Shown here: positions 1-8,827 of the stretch, piece by piece | How the letters are laid out: the number at the start of each line of letters is the position of its first letter | Numbering within the stretch: position 1 is the stretch's first letter | NCBI RefSeq assembly: GCF_900660665.1 | Contig: NZ_LR215037.1 | Coordinates: 682,001-746,000, forward strand | Direction of reading: 5' to 3' | Length of the DNA stretch: 64,000 bases | Origin: Mycoplasmopsis maculosa | Lineage (GTDB): Bacteria > Bacillota_I > Bacilli_A > Mycoplasmatales > Metamycoplasmataceae | The notes under the pieces: generated by a model | Database searches by the model: none | Seen by the model: only the letters and a program-made list of their open reading frames with translations | What the model was told of the DNA's origin: nothing | Position numbers and translations under genes: made by a program

Positions 1-1
1 T

Positions 2-367
2 ATAGCAAACCAAATGCGTTCACAAGTTTTAAGAGCTAAATCATTTGAATGAGTTAGTGCTTCAAAAATATTAGGGACTCCAACATATAAAATACTTGCT
101 AATTATTTACCAGTTTTAATTCCTTTATTAATTACAGAAATAGTCTTTCATATCCCTGGGATTATTTTAAGTGAAACATCCTTAGCGTTCATAGGTTTGA
201 GTATTCCTAATGAACCAACATTAGGAAATTTAATTAGCGAAGGTTCAAAAATATTTACTACTTACCCAAGATATGTTTTAATTCCATCATTTATATTAAT
301 TTTAGTGACAACATCAATTCAATTAATGGCTAATGCTGTTCAAGATAGTTTATTAAGACAAAGATAG
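2..367 (+). CDS. oppC: Oligopeptide ABC transporter permease OppC, C-terminal part
   Basis: The reading frame enters from outside the window and ends at TAG, giving 121 residues. It is a typical BPD-type permease C-terminus: the cytoplasmic coupling loop with the order RSQVLRAKSFEWVSASKILG (about residues 6-25), which contacts the ATPases, then hydrophobic segments around IPLLITEIVFHIPGIIL and YVLIPSFILILVTTSIQLMANAVQD. One TGA is read as Trp. It would form the membrane channel of a peptide importer with OppB and the two ATPases that follow 8 nt downstream (oppD, oppF). DppC or another peptide/nickel family permease is possible; the Opp label rests on the gene order. Confidence 0.85.
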
Positions 368-375
368 GTTAAATT

Positions 376-1890
376 ATGAAAAATAACAAGATTAAATCAA
401 ATAATTTGTTAAATACATACGGTTATACTAAAAAATTTAAAAAACATATCTTATATAAAAATAAACCAGAACCATTAGACTTATTAGAAATAAAAAATGA
501 CTCTAAAAAAGGATTTTTAAGAGCTTTTAAAGATTTTTGAATTGATTTTGGAAGAAAAACAAAAACAGTTTTTAAGTGATTTATAAATTTATTTAGAAAA
601 AATAAAATCGAAGAACCAATTGTTGACGTTTTTGAAGGAACTAAACAAGAAATGGTATTTGGTGAAATGACAAATGTAGCTGCTGAAATAAAAGATATAT
701 ACTTAACTTTTAGAAATCCAGCTAATCCAAAAGAGAAAAATTTAGTTTTGAGAGGACCTTCTTTAAAAATTTATGAAGGTAAAGTTCATGCTTTGATTGG
801 TGAATCAGGTTCAGGAAAATCAGTTATAACTTCTTTACTTTATGGTTTAACTGGTGCTAACTCAATAATTGAAAGTGGGTCTATAAAACTTTATGGTTTA
901 GAGGTGCATAATTTTACAGATTTTAATTGAGAAAAAACTAAGCTAAGAGGAAGAATTGTATCAGCAGTTTTTCAAAATCCTATGTCCATACTTGACCCTA
1001 CTATGAAAGTTGGAAAACAAATAATGGAAGGTATGCTCGTTAATAAGCTTGTTAAAAATAAAAAAGAAGCTTATGATGAAGCTATAAAATACTTAACATT
1101 GACAAAAATTAACAATCCAGAGAAAGTTATGAAAGCATACCCACATGAACTTTCTGGAGGTATGATTCAACGTATTGCAATTGCAGCTATTGTTTCACTT
1201 AAACCAAAAATTTTAGTTATGGATGAACCTACAACAGCATTAGATCCAACAGTTCAAGCGTTAGTTCTTGATATTATTAGAGAACTTCAAGAAAAATTTA
1301 ATATAGCAATAGCATTTATTACTCATGATTTAGGTGTTGTTGCTTCTATTAGTGATTTTATAAATATTATGTATGCAGGACAAATAATAGAAACTGGTAC
1401 AAAAGAAGAAATTTTATTAAATCCACAACACCCATATACATGAGGTTTAATTGTTTCTATGCCAGATTTTAATAAAGGATCAAAACTTCAAGTTATTAGA
1501 GGTGCAGTGCCTTCAAATTTAAATGCAATAAAAGGAGATGCTTTTGCAGTTCGGAACGATTATGCATTAGGTATCGATTTTGAAGAAGAACCTCCTTTTT
1601 ATCAAATTTCACCTACACATTATGTAAAAAGTAATTTATTAAGTGAAAATGCTCCAAAATATAATCCACCAAAAATAATTGCTAATTTATGAAAAAAATA
1701 TAATATGAAATTAGATTCTATATACGGTCAAAATAATTATTTTGTAGATGAAGAAACTTTTAACAATTTTCAAAAATTAGCAGACGAACATAATAATTTA
1801 GTAGATTCTTTAATTAATGAAAGAAATGAAATAATTTCAAAAAGACAAGAGGATGAAAAGACAAAAAAGAAAGGAACTAAATATGAGTAA
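376..1890 (+). CDS. oppD: Oligopeptide ABC transporter ATP-binding protein OppD
   Basis: 504 residues with TGA as Trp. Walker A GESGSGKS lies at about residues 141-148, the Q-loop near SAVFQNPMSILDP, the signature LSGGMIQRIAI near 259-269, Walker B ILVMDEPTTALDP near 280-292, and the switch His in ITHDLGVV. The C-terminal HPYTWGLIVSMP segment is the typical oligopeptide/dipeptide ATPase tail. About 90-100 extra N-terminal residues, rich in Lys and Phe, precede the ABC domain; OppD is normally about 340 residues, so this is a mycoplasma-type extension. A further basic tail follows the oligopeptide domain. It powers peptide uptake together with OppF. The stop overlaps the oppF start by 8 nt, implying coupled translation. 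Confidence 0.9.
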
Positions 1891-3205
1891 ATACTATATT
1901 GAAAAAGGCAAATATGGAAAAATTCAATATCGTGAAATAGTTCCTGGAACAGATGAAATGTTAAATGCATATCCTGAAAAAGAATCAATTGTAGAAATTA
2001 GAAATTTAGATATAACATACGGCAATGCTTCAAACAGTTTTAAAGCTATAAAAGATTTAAATTTAAATATATATGATGGTGAAGTTTTAGGTTTGGTAGG
2101 AGAATCAGGGAGTGGAAAAAGTACAACCGGTAGAGCTATAATAGGATTAACTCCGCATTCATTCGGATATATTAAAATTTTAGATAGAATAATTCCGAAA
2201 AATCTTGAAAAAGGATTTAAATGAGGCAAAAAGTACAAAGAATTAATTAACTTTATGGTTAATAAAGTACAAATGATTTTTCAGGACCCTACAAACTCAT
2301 TAAACCCATTTAAAAATGTTGAAGAAGTTGTTGGTGAAGGTTTAACAAACACAAATAATTCTAAATTTATTTATTTAACATCATTTGATGAAAGTTATTT
2401 TGTTGAAGCTAATGAAACTATAAATAAGTTAGATTCAACAAATTCATTATATTCTCAACCAACTAAAAATTTTAGAGAATTAATAAAAAATATTGATTCG
2501 TCATATGAATTGGTTTTTAAAAATTTTATTTCAATAATTGAAAAAAGAGCTGAAACAAATAAAGAAATTTATAACCCAATTTTAGAAAAGTTATTGCAAG
2601 CTAAAATAGAAAGAGATAATATTTCTAAATATAGCGAAAAACAATGTAAAAAATTATTAATTATTGATATGTTAAAACAAGTCGGCTTAGATGATTCAAT
2701 TTTAGGACGCTTTCCATTAGAATTTTCTGGCGGACAGCAACAACGTTTAGGAATATGTCGTTCAGTTGTTTTACAACCAAAGTTATTGATAGCTGATGAA
2801 CCGATAAGTGCACTTGACGTTTCTATTCAAGCTCAAGTTATAAATATTTTTAATGAATTAAAAGAAAAATATCATTTAACTATTTTGTTTATAGCACATG
2901 ATTTAAGAATGGTTGAATATATATCTGATAGGATTGCAGTTATTAATAAAGGTGTACTACTTGAAGTAGGGCCTACTGAAGAAATTATTAATAATCCATA
3001 TCATCCATATACAAAAAGTTTGTTGGAGGCTGTTCCTTCAATTGAAAATGAAAAAGGTTCTTTATTGGGATCAGAATATAATCCAACTATGCATAATTAT
3101 GATGAAAATAATCAGCCTAAATGACAAAACGTAGGTAAGAAACATTTTGTTTTAGCATCTGACAAAGAAATTGAAAATTATAAAAAAATAAAATCTTTAT
3201 CTTAA
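1883..3205 (+). CDS. oppF: Oligopeptide ABC transporter ATP-binding protein OppF
   Basis: 440 residues. The start was chosen at 1883 because AAAGGA lies 6-7 nt before that ATG; an in-frame ATG at 1853 has no such site. Walker A GESGSGKST is at about residues 73-81, the Q-loop QMIFQDPTNSLNPF near 129, the signature FSGGQQQRLGI near 279, Walker B LLIADEPISALDV near 301, and the H-switch in IAHDLRM. Between Q-loop and signature there are about 150 residues instead of the usual 50-60: a Lys/Glu/Asn-rich insertion also known in other mycoplasma OppF proteins. It is the second ATPase of the peptide importer. The gene ends just before a hairpin terminator shared with the opposing operon. Confidence 0.88.
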
Positions 3206-3274
3206 AATTATAATTTGTATAAAAGTGTAATTGTTGTAAGACAGTTACGTTTTTTATTTTAAAAATAAAAAACC

Positions 3275-3301
3275 TATTTACAGCAAAAATGTAAATAGGA
3301 A
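3275..3301. terminator. Bidirectional terminator between oppF and the 3.3-5.5 kb operon
   Basis: A perfect 9-bp inverted repeat, CCTATTTAC and GTAAATAGG with a 9-nt loop, stands between two convergent genes. AT-only runs flank it on both sides, so it can serve both strands. Confidence 0.7.
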
Positions 3302-3320
3302 TTTTATAAATAAATTTTTT

Positions 3321-3749
3321 TTATTCATCAATTTTTAATTCTTCATCATCTATTTTAAAAATATATTTTTTATAAACATCTTTTTCACCATTTTTTGTCA
3401 TAAAAATAATGTCTAATTTATTTTCATCATTATTTAGCCTATAATTAAATTTAATTTTTTCACTTGATAAAATCATTTTTTTAAAAACTGTTTTTATTAT
3501 TTCACCTATTATTTTTTTATTAAATTTTGCAACTTTATTTTCAATATTTACATATTTATAAAAATCTTGAACATCTAGTTTAGGAAAAAAAGATTTTTCG
3601 GAATCATTATATTCAATTTTATTGCTAATTTCATTTATTGGTTTTACTTCATTTTCACTTTTTTTCATTGAAACAACAATTATAGGTGTAGCTATAGCAG
3701 CGGCTCCACAAATAATTCCTAATGGTATAAAAACAGCTTTTTTATTCAT
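3321..3749 (-). CDS. Unknown membrane-anchored protein, third gene of an unassigned operon
   Basis: 142 residues. An N-terminal hydrophobic segment (about residues 7-27, starting MNKKAVFIPLGIICGAAAIA) is followed by a Lys/Glu/Asp-rich extracellular-type domain. There is no Cys in a lipobox position after the hydrophobic stretch (a Cys lies within it at position 14), so it looks like a membrane anchor rather than a clear lipoprotein. GGAGAT lies 7 nt before the ATG. The start overlaps the upstream gene by 8 nt, so translation is probably coupled. I do not recognise the family. Its place in the operon suggests a surface partner of the 459-residue protein. Confidence 0.6.
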   Translation of the reverse strand: MNKKAVFIPLGIICGAAAIATPIIVVSMKKSENEVKPINEISNKIEYNDSEKSFFPKLDVQDFYKYVNIENKVAKFNKKIIGEIIKTVFKKMILSSEKIKFNYRLNNDENKLDIIFMTKNGEKDVYKKYIFKIDDEELKIDE

Positions 3750-5121
3750 TATTTATCTCCAAGTAATTTTCTAAGAATTTATCATCAAATTCTTTTTCTA
3801 ATTTAGATAATTTTTCTAAATCTTCTAATTCAAATACATACTTGAATATGTCATTTTCATCAATATTATTTTTTTCATATATATTTAGCTTTATTCATCC
3901 ATACACAGGATCTAATATGGGTTTATCAACTTTTGAAGAAACATTTATTTTTAAGTTTAAAAAATCATTATTATTTGCATTATCAATATCATAAAATTTA
4001 AAAACAAATGTTTTTATTAAGTTACCATAAAAATTGTAAGGAATATTTATTCCTTTTTCTAATTTAAATTCACTATTTTCTAATAAACCTTTTTTATAGT
4101 TATAATGGTTATATGAATCATAATAAATTTCTCTTTCTTCAATACCTTCTGCATAAATATTTTTTATTTGTTTATTTACTAAATTTTTATTAATCATTGA
4201 ATCAAAGTTAGTATTGAAATCAAAAATTCCATATAATGGTAAAGATTGTTTTAAGTTGAAACGTTCATTGTTTAATTTATGAATTCTATAAGTGGTTTCG
4301 AAATTAGAATCATATTCTGCGGTAGAATTATAATTTTTTTTACTCCACTTTATTGGCTCATAATTACTTGAAAAGCCATCAATATGAATTATTTTATTTG
4401 TTTTGTCAAAAGTATTTCATTCCTTAAAAGATAAATCAAATTCAAAATTCTTTATCGTTTCGTTTATTGGTATTTCACTGCTTTCGCTGAATTCTCACTT
4501 ATAGTATTCAGGTATATAAACTTTTATATTATTTGAATTTGTATTAATTTCAAAATCTTTTGTAGCTGGCAATTCTAATCGTTTAATTTGTCAATAATGT
4601 GGCCCTACATATGTTTGTCTCATGCTGGTATCAAATGTATAGGTAATGCTTTTTATGTCATTTCATTTTAAACCCAGTTCTTGTGATGTAAGAGTGAGGC
4701 TTTTATAATAAATTTTAGGCAATCTATAACTTTCCGCAATATCATTAAAAGAATACCTATCCCCTCAAATTTTTCTTGCGTCTCCGATATTTTGTTTAGC
4801 TATTAAAGTTTTGTTTTTTACTAATACAGGGTCAATTAGCTTTTTATTAATAGCTAAAACATTTTCATTTCTATGCTGATCCAAAACGTGTTCTGGTTCA
4901 AAATATCAAATTCTTAATAAAAAGTTATCTTCATTAAAATATCTTTTTACTTCAATAGCGCCTCTAGACAATCTTTTAAAATTATAATTATTACCGTATC
5001 AGTCAGAAAGTTGCTTAGAGGGTTTTTTCATGTTTGATTCAATTCTTGGATGATATTTATATCTTTCTAAATGCACAACATTATTATTTTGTTGGTTATT
5101 AATTAAAGTTGTATCCAGCAT
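3742..5121 (-). CDS. Unknown 459-residue protein, middle gene of an unassigned operon
   Basis: Reading TGA as Trp gives one open frame of 460 codons (ATG at 5121, TAA at 3742-3744); at least six TGA codons interrupt it in the standard code. The protein starts MLDTTLINNQQ, has no signal peptide or membrane segment, and is unusually rich in aromatic residues (for example YGPHYW-like and RIWYFEPEH stretches). I do not recognise a domain. It overlaps the upstream small gene by 23 nt and the downstream membrane protein by 8 nt, so the three form a tightly coupled unit. One Trp is TGG (near 4350), the rest TGA. The start is uncertain because no clear Shine-Dalgarno site precedes it, as expected for a start nested in the preceding gene. 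Confidence 0.6.
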
Positions 5122-5458
5122 TTATATATAAAAATAGAAACTCATCCATTGCTAAGTTCTTGTTTCTGTAATATGTGCTTTTTTTCATTTCTTTGTTGTA
5201 TCATTTATTTTCTTTTTCTTGAATAAAATCATTCTCAATTATTTTTGCATAAATAGGTTTCATGGCAGCAAGAATATTGTAAATTCTAAATGCAGGTTTT
5301 TTTCTTTTTAATAAATTTAAAATATTTTTATTGTGCTGCTTATAATCATTAATTATTTTAGAATTAATTTTTTCTAATACACACAATGATTTTATTATTT
5401 TTGCTTTTTCTTTTGAATTTATATTGCTATTAAAGTAATTTTCATAAGTAATATTCAT
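5099..5458 (-). CDS. Small MG284-like protein with a helix-turn-helix-like C-terminus
   Basis: 119 residues with one internal TGA Trp; GAAAGGAG lies 5 nt before the ATG. The C-terminal third, around WYNKEMKKSTYYRNKNLAMDEF, matches residue by residue in pattern the C-terminus of the gene at 46683-47045 (WYEEFFSKSTYYKKRAEAVEEF). Both also share a Cys-Leu-Glu segment near residue 26 and an N-D-F-I segment near residue 75. The KSTYY(K/R) block with a following Ala-x-x-E-F-L-F resembles a DNA-binding recognition helix as in sigma region 4 or ArpU-like regulators. That role is inferred only. It is the first gene of an operon with two unknown proteins. Confidence 0.6.
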
Positions 5459-5544
5459 TTTTCTCCTTTCAATTACATATACTTTTTTTATATTTATTTT
5501 TGTAAAAAATGGAAAAAAATGAAAAATTCCTAATAAAGTTTACA

Positions 5545-5605
5545 AAAAATACTTAAAGAAACTTAATCTCTAATAAAAGATTATATTTTTTCTTTAAGTA
5601 TTTTT
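5545..5605. terminator. Long-stem terminator overlapping the end of the 5581 gene
   Basis: A perfect 17-bp inverted repeat (5545-5561 and 5589-5605; arm AAAAATACTTAAAGAAA) encloses a smaller AATCT/AGATT hairpin. The right arm lies within the last codons of the minus-strand gene that stops at 5581. A run of T follows on the minus strand. Confidence 0.7.
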
Positions 5606-6108
5606 ATTGTATTTTCTAGTTCAAAATTATTATTTCTATTATTAATAATATCATTAATTATAAAAGTAGTTCTTGCGTCAAAAAGCATATTTCTTCTTTG
5701 TTCTTTAATTAAAAGATTAGGATTGCTAAACATAATATTGTATTTTAAATCACCTTCTTCTATAAAAACTTTTGATATTGTAACATTAGCAGGAATTTTA
5801 TTTATATTTTCATATAACATTTCCTTTATTATTTCGTTATTTTCTAAAATTAAGCGTGAATCATTATGGTATATACTATTTAAATGATCGTTATTAATTA
5901 TGTATATTTGGGTAACGTTAATTAAATAATTATTTAGTAATATTTCTTCATTCATTTTGTCATTATTAGTATGCTTTTTTGCTTTAAAAAAATACACTAA
6001 ATCATTTTCTTTATAAAAAATTATTATTTTTTCAAATATAACATTTTTAATATTGTCAAAAATAATTGAATTACTAGTGTTTACAAGTTTTTTATTATTA
6101 AAATTCAT
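5581..6108 (-). CDS. Unknown 175-residue protein
   Basis: The start is placed at ATG 6108 because TATAAT ends 7 nt upstream and there is no Shine-Dalgarno site, the pattern of leaderless genes seen elsewhere in the window. A longer frame from 6159 would read through the terminator hairpin of the neighbouring SPFH gene as an odd FFKKIILFFYF leader, so I reject that start. The product is Asn/Ile-rich, without a membrane segment. A middle region, VTQIYIINNDHLNSIYHNDS, is followed by a more ordered half (ISKVFIEEGDLKYNIMFSNP). No family was recognised. It may be a cytoplasmic Mollicutes-specific protein. Confidence 0.6.
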   Translation of the reverse strand: MNFNNKKLVNTSNSIIFDNIKNVIFEKIIIFYKENDLVYFFKAKKHTNNDKMNEEILLNNYLINVTQIYIINNDHLNSIYHNDSRLILENNEIIKEMLYENINKIPANVTISKVFIEEGDLKYNIMFSNPNLLIKEQRRNMLFDARTTFIINDIINNRNNNFELENTIKILKEKI

Positions 6109-6115
6109 AATAAAA

Positions 6116-6121
6116 ATTATA
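6116..6121 (-). promoter_or_regulatory. -10 box of a leaderless promoter
   Basis: Minus-strand TATAAT, 7 nt before the ATG at 6108, directly after the SPFH terminator hairpin. There is no convincing -35 box. Confidence 0.55.
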
Positions 6122-6128
6122 CAAAAAT

Positions 6129-6170
6129 AGAAAAATAGAATGATTTTTTTAAAAAACACTCTATTTTTCT
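6129..6170 (-). terminator. Terminator of the SPFH gene
   Basis: An 11-bp perfect stem (AGAAAAATAGA / TCTATTTTTCT) with an AT loop, followed by ATTTTTGT on the minus strand. The SPFH stop codon (6161-6163) lies inside the stem. Confidence 0.65.
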
Positions 6171-7078
6171 ATTTTTTTATCTAATAGTTCACTAGCAGTA
6201 GACATTAGACTAGCAATATTATTTAAATTAGGCGGAATTATAATTTTTGTAGCCTTACCTTCTGCTAATTTTCCTAATTGTTCGATAGATTTTAAAACTA
6301 AAATATCCTTGTTTATAGTGGTTTCAGTTAAAAGAATAATACCCTTCTTTTGCCCTTCTGCTTTTAATATTTCAGCTTCTTTGTCTGCTTGGGCTTTAAG
6401 AATTAAAGATTCTTTTTCACCTTCAGCTTTTAATATTTCAGATTCTTTTTCACCTTCAGCAATTAATATTGCAGCAGCCTTTTTACCCTCTGCTTCAAGA
6501 ATATTTGCTCTTTTTTCTCTTTCAGCTCTCATTTGTTTTTCCATTGCATTTTGAATATCAAATGGCGGTATAATGTTTTTTATTTCAACTCTATGAACTT
6601 TAATACCTCATGAATCAGAAGCTTCATCTAAAATTAAAGTTAATTTTGAATTTATAGTGTCTCTAGAAGTAAGTGTTTCATCAAGTTCTAATTCACCAAG
6701 TAAATTTCTTAATGTTGTAGCTGATAAATTTTCAATTGCTTTCATAGGGTTTTCGGCGCCATAAGCAAATAATTTTGGATCAACAATGGTTAAATAAACA
6801 ACAGTATCTACTTTAATTCCAGCATTATCTTTTGTTATAACATCTTGTTCTGGAAAATCTAAAACTTTTTCTTTATAGTTTTCTTTTAAAACTATTTTTT
6901 CAATAATGGGAATAATAAAGTTTAAACCATTTTTTAATGATCTCGAGTATTTGCCTAATCTTTCAACCACAGCAAAATTTGATTGAGAAACAATTCTTAT
7001 ACCTGATAGAAGCAATACTATTAATAAAAAACCTAAAAGCGAAAGTATAACAGTCATTATAATCATTCCTGTGCTCAT
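6161..7078 (-). CDS. SPFH/stomatin-like membrane protein
   Basis: 305 residues. One N-terminal transmembrane helix (about residues 5-27) is followed by an SPFH domain with the typical openers [34 protein letters not shown] and [18 protein letters not shown] (about 30-110), then [12 protein letters not shown]. After that comes a coiled-coil stalk made of five near-repeats of the type ILKAEGEKE (about residues 180-235), as in QmcA/stomatin paraslipins. It would form oligomeric rings scaffolding the membrane and often modulates FtsH-type proteases. GGAGA precedes the ATG by 7 nt. An NfeD partner is not adjacent. Confidence 0.85.
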
Positions 7079-7143
7079 TTTTTTCTCCTTATTTTTTAGT
7101 AATTAAATTATACGAATTTTAAAGATATTTTTATAAAGTAAAT

Positions 7144-7430
7144 TTAATTATTATCCTTGGTACATTCAAGTATTTTTTTGCAATAGTTTAATATTTTAAC
7201 TTCTTTTGATTTAGAGAACATATAAACTTCTAAAAAACTAAAGAAGAATATAAATTTACTGTCGTGAACAATATTAAAAAAATCTTTTCTAAATTATTTT
7301 TCAAAAATAAGATTTTATTAACTTTTTTATTTATATTTGGTTATTAATTCTGAAACTGAAAAAATTTTAATTTTATTGTTTTCTTCATTTTTTATATATA
7401 AAATAAAAAGAATGCCTAATTTTAGTTTAG
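7144..7430 (-). pseudogene. Possible decayed coding remnant
   Basis: This stretch lies between the SPFH promoter and 5S rRNA. On the minus strand two partial frames can be read: one of about 30 residues (ILFILYIKNEENNKIKIFSV) ending in TAA, and one of about 45 residues ending at TAA 7144 (FLEVYMFSKSKEVKILNYC). They are separated by stops and a frame change. This looks like the remains of one gene, but the protein is not recognised and chance open stretches cannot be excluded. The rest of 7079-7541 shows nothing else. Confidence 0.3.
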
Positions 7431-7541
7431 AATTATATTAATTAAAATACAGTTATTATTTGCGTGTGATTTTTCTAATATTTAATTTTTAAAAAAAATA
7501 TTTTTTTATTTCACGATTTTAAAATATAGTGTATTATATTA

Positions 7542-7642
7542 ATAGTGGTCATAGCAAAGGGGATCACCTGAATCCATTCCGAACTCAGTAGTTAAGCCCT
7601 TTTACGCCGAAGGTACCAGAGATGGGAGAATAGGGAGCCGCT
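7542..7642 (+). rRNA. rrf: 5S ribosomal RNA
   Basis: The core has the conserved bacterial 5S order: GGTCATAGCAAAGGGG, then CACCTGAATCCATTCCGAACTC, GTTAAGCCC, and the closing GGGAGAATAGGGAGCCGC that pairs back to the start. The length is about 100 nt. A T run (7642-7649) follows as terminator. A TATAGT/TATATT -10 region stands at 7525-7540. No 16S or 23S gene is linked, so this 5S is transcribed alone, as in several mycoplasmas. The ends are approximate by a few nt. Confidence 0.9.
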
Positions 7643-7714
7643 TTTTTTTATTCTTTTTTATGAAAAATAAAATATATAATTTATTTAAAATAAATATTTT
7701 TATAAGGAGTAATT

Positions 7715-8311
7715 ATGAATAAAAAAATTCTTTTAGGTACAATTTCTTGTTTATCATTATTACCAATTGTTTCAGCTAGTTGTAATGAAAAACAAAATGT
7801 TAATTCACCTTCAGACCCTAGCACATCAGCTAATCCTTCAACAAACAAAACTGAAGAACCTAAAAACCCTTCAGAGCCAGTTAATAAAACAGAGACAGAG
7901 TCACCAAATCCTAATACAGAGCCTCCTGTAACTAAAACTGAAGAACCTAAAAACCCTTCAGAGCCAGTTAATAAAACAGAGACAGAATCACCAAATCCTG
8001 AATTAGGTGGTGAAAATAATAAACAACAAAATAATGAATTTGAAATCCCAAATATTGAAAGCTTAAATATAAGGGAATTAGTTGCAAAAATTTTAGAGTT
8101 TGATTCAGTTAAGATAATGGATGAAAAATTTGCTCAAGGAAGAACACCAGAAAATGTTCCATTTTTATACATAGCCGGTGATATTAAAGATAATGAGTAT
8201 GCATTAACTTATGGAGAAGATTCTGTTAGATACGGACACGGAACAGCTATTTTATTATCAAAAATAATAAGTGATTATAAAATCACTATGGAAACTTTAA
8301 ATCAAAAATAA
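7715..8311 (+). CDS. Surface prolipoprotein with Pro/Glu/Thr-rich tandem repeat
   Basis: 198 residues; AAGGAG precedes the ATG. The signal peptide MNKKILLGTISCLSLLPIVSA is followed by the lipobox SASC, cleaved and acylated at Cys23. A low-complexity linker follows, with two copies of the block KTEEPKNPSEPVNKTETESP, nearly identical also at DNA level. The folded C-terminal part starts at about residue 110 (EIPNIESLNIRELVAKIL) and ends near FLYIAGDIKDNEYALTYGED. The linker probably lifts the C-terminal domain off the membrane. The function is not recognised. Repeat-number change would alter size in frame, since the period is 87 bp (29 codons). Confidence 0.8.
   Translation: MNKKILLGTISCLSLLPIVSASCNEKQNVNSPSDPSTSANPSTNKTEEPKNPSEPVNKTETESPNPNTEPPVTKTEEPKNPSEPVNKTETESPNPELGGENNKQQNNEFEIPNIESLNIRELVAKILEFDSVKIMDEKFAQGRTPENVPFLYIAGDIKDNEYALTYGEDSVRYGHGTAILLSKIISDYKITMETLNQK
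7848..8000 (+). repeat. Two-copy in-frame tandem repeat in the lipoprotein gene
   Basis: Copies of 66 bp lie at 7848-7913 and 7935-8000 (period 87 bp), differing at one base seen (GAGTCA versus GAATCA). Each encodes the KTEEPKNPSEPVNKTETESPNP block. Confidence 0.85.
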
Positions 8312-8331
8312 TGCCATAGGGCATTTTTTAA
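8310..8331 (+). terminator. Terminator of the lipoprotein gene
   Basis: AATGCC / GGCATT stem with a 4-nt loop followed by TTTTT. It begins inside the stop codon and lies only 8 nt before folA. Confidence 0.75.
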
Positions 8332-8338
8332 TTAAACA

Positions 8339-8827
8339 ATGTTGAAACTAATAATTGCTGCCGATGAAAATAATTTAATAGGATATAATAATAAACTTCC
8401 TTGAAAAATAAATGAAGAATTATTGTTTTTTAAGTCTGAAACAATTAATAAAAATATTTTGATGGGTCATAACACTTATGTAAATTTACCAAAAAATCTA
8501 CAGAACAGATATATTTGTGTGTATTCAACAGATAAAACAATTAAAGCAAATAAAATTATAAATAATTTAGATGATTTAGACAAATATGTATTTTCTTTTA
8601 AAAATAAATTAAAGGATTTATATATAGCAGGAGGTAAATTTATTTATGAAAGATACTATAAACATGTTGATTTTATAATTTTTTCAAGAATAAAAAATAA
8701 ATATAAAGGGGATACATATATTAATTTTGATTTATCAAATTTTTATTTAATTGAAACAAATGAATTTGAAAAATTTCAAGTTCAAATATATAAAAAAAAG
8801 ATAGAAAATCTATCTAATAATTTTTAA
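8339..8827 (+). CDS. folA: Dihydrofolate reductase
   Basis: 162 residues, normal length. N-terminal LIIAADENNLIGYNNKLPW carries the DHFR substrate-binding Trp (TGA-encoded) in the LPW motif. Then come NILMGHNTYVNLPK (the GRxTxxSI-like region), YIAGGKFIYERY (GG-x-x-(I/V)Y NADPH loop) and a C-terminal strand. It reduces dihydrofolate to tetrahydrofolate, which supplies the formyl donor used by Fmt in this window. There is no Shine-Dalgarno site and it starts right after a terminator. Its 3' end overlaps the convergent rsmG by 14 bp. Confidence 0.85.

Noticed and set aside
5581-6159. Longer start of the unknown gene at 6159 giving a hydrophobic leader
   Set aside because: The extra codons are the SPFH terminator hairpin, and a TATAAT box lies between them and the ATG at 6108.
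6309-6554. Open frame on the plus strand rich in Ser-Ala-Phe-Asn
   Set aside because: It is the mirror image of the EAEGEK coiled-coil repeats of the SPFH gene on the other strand.
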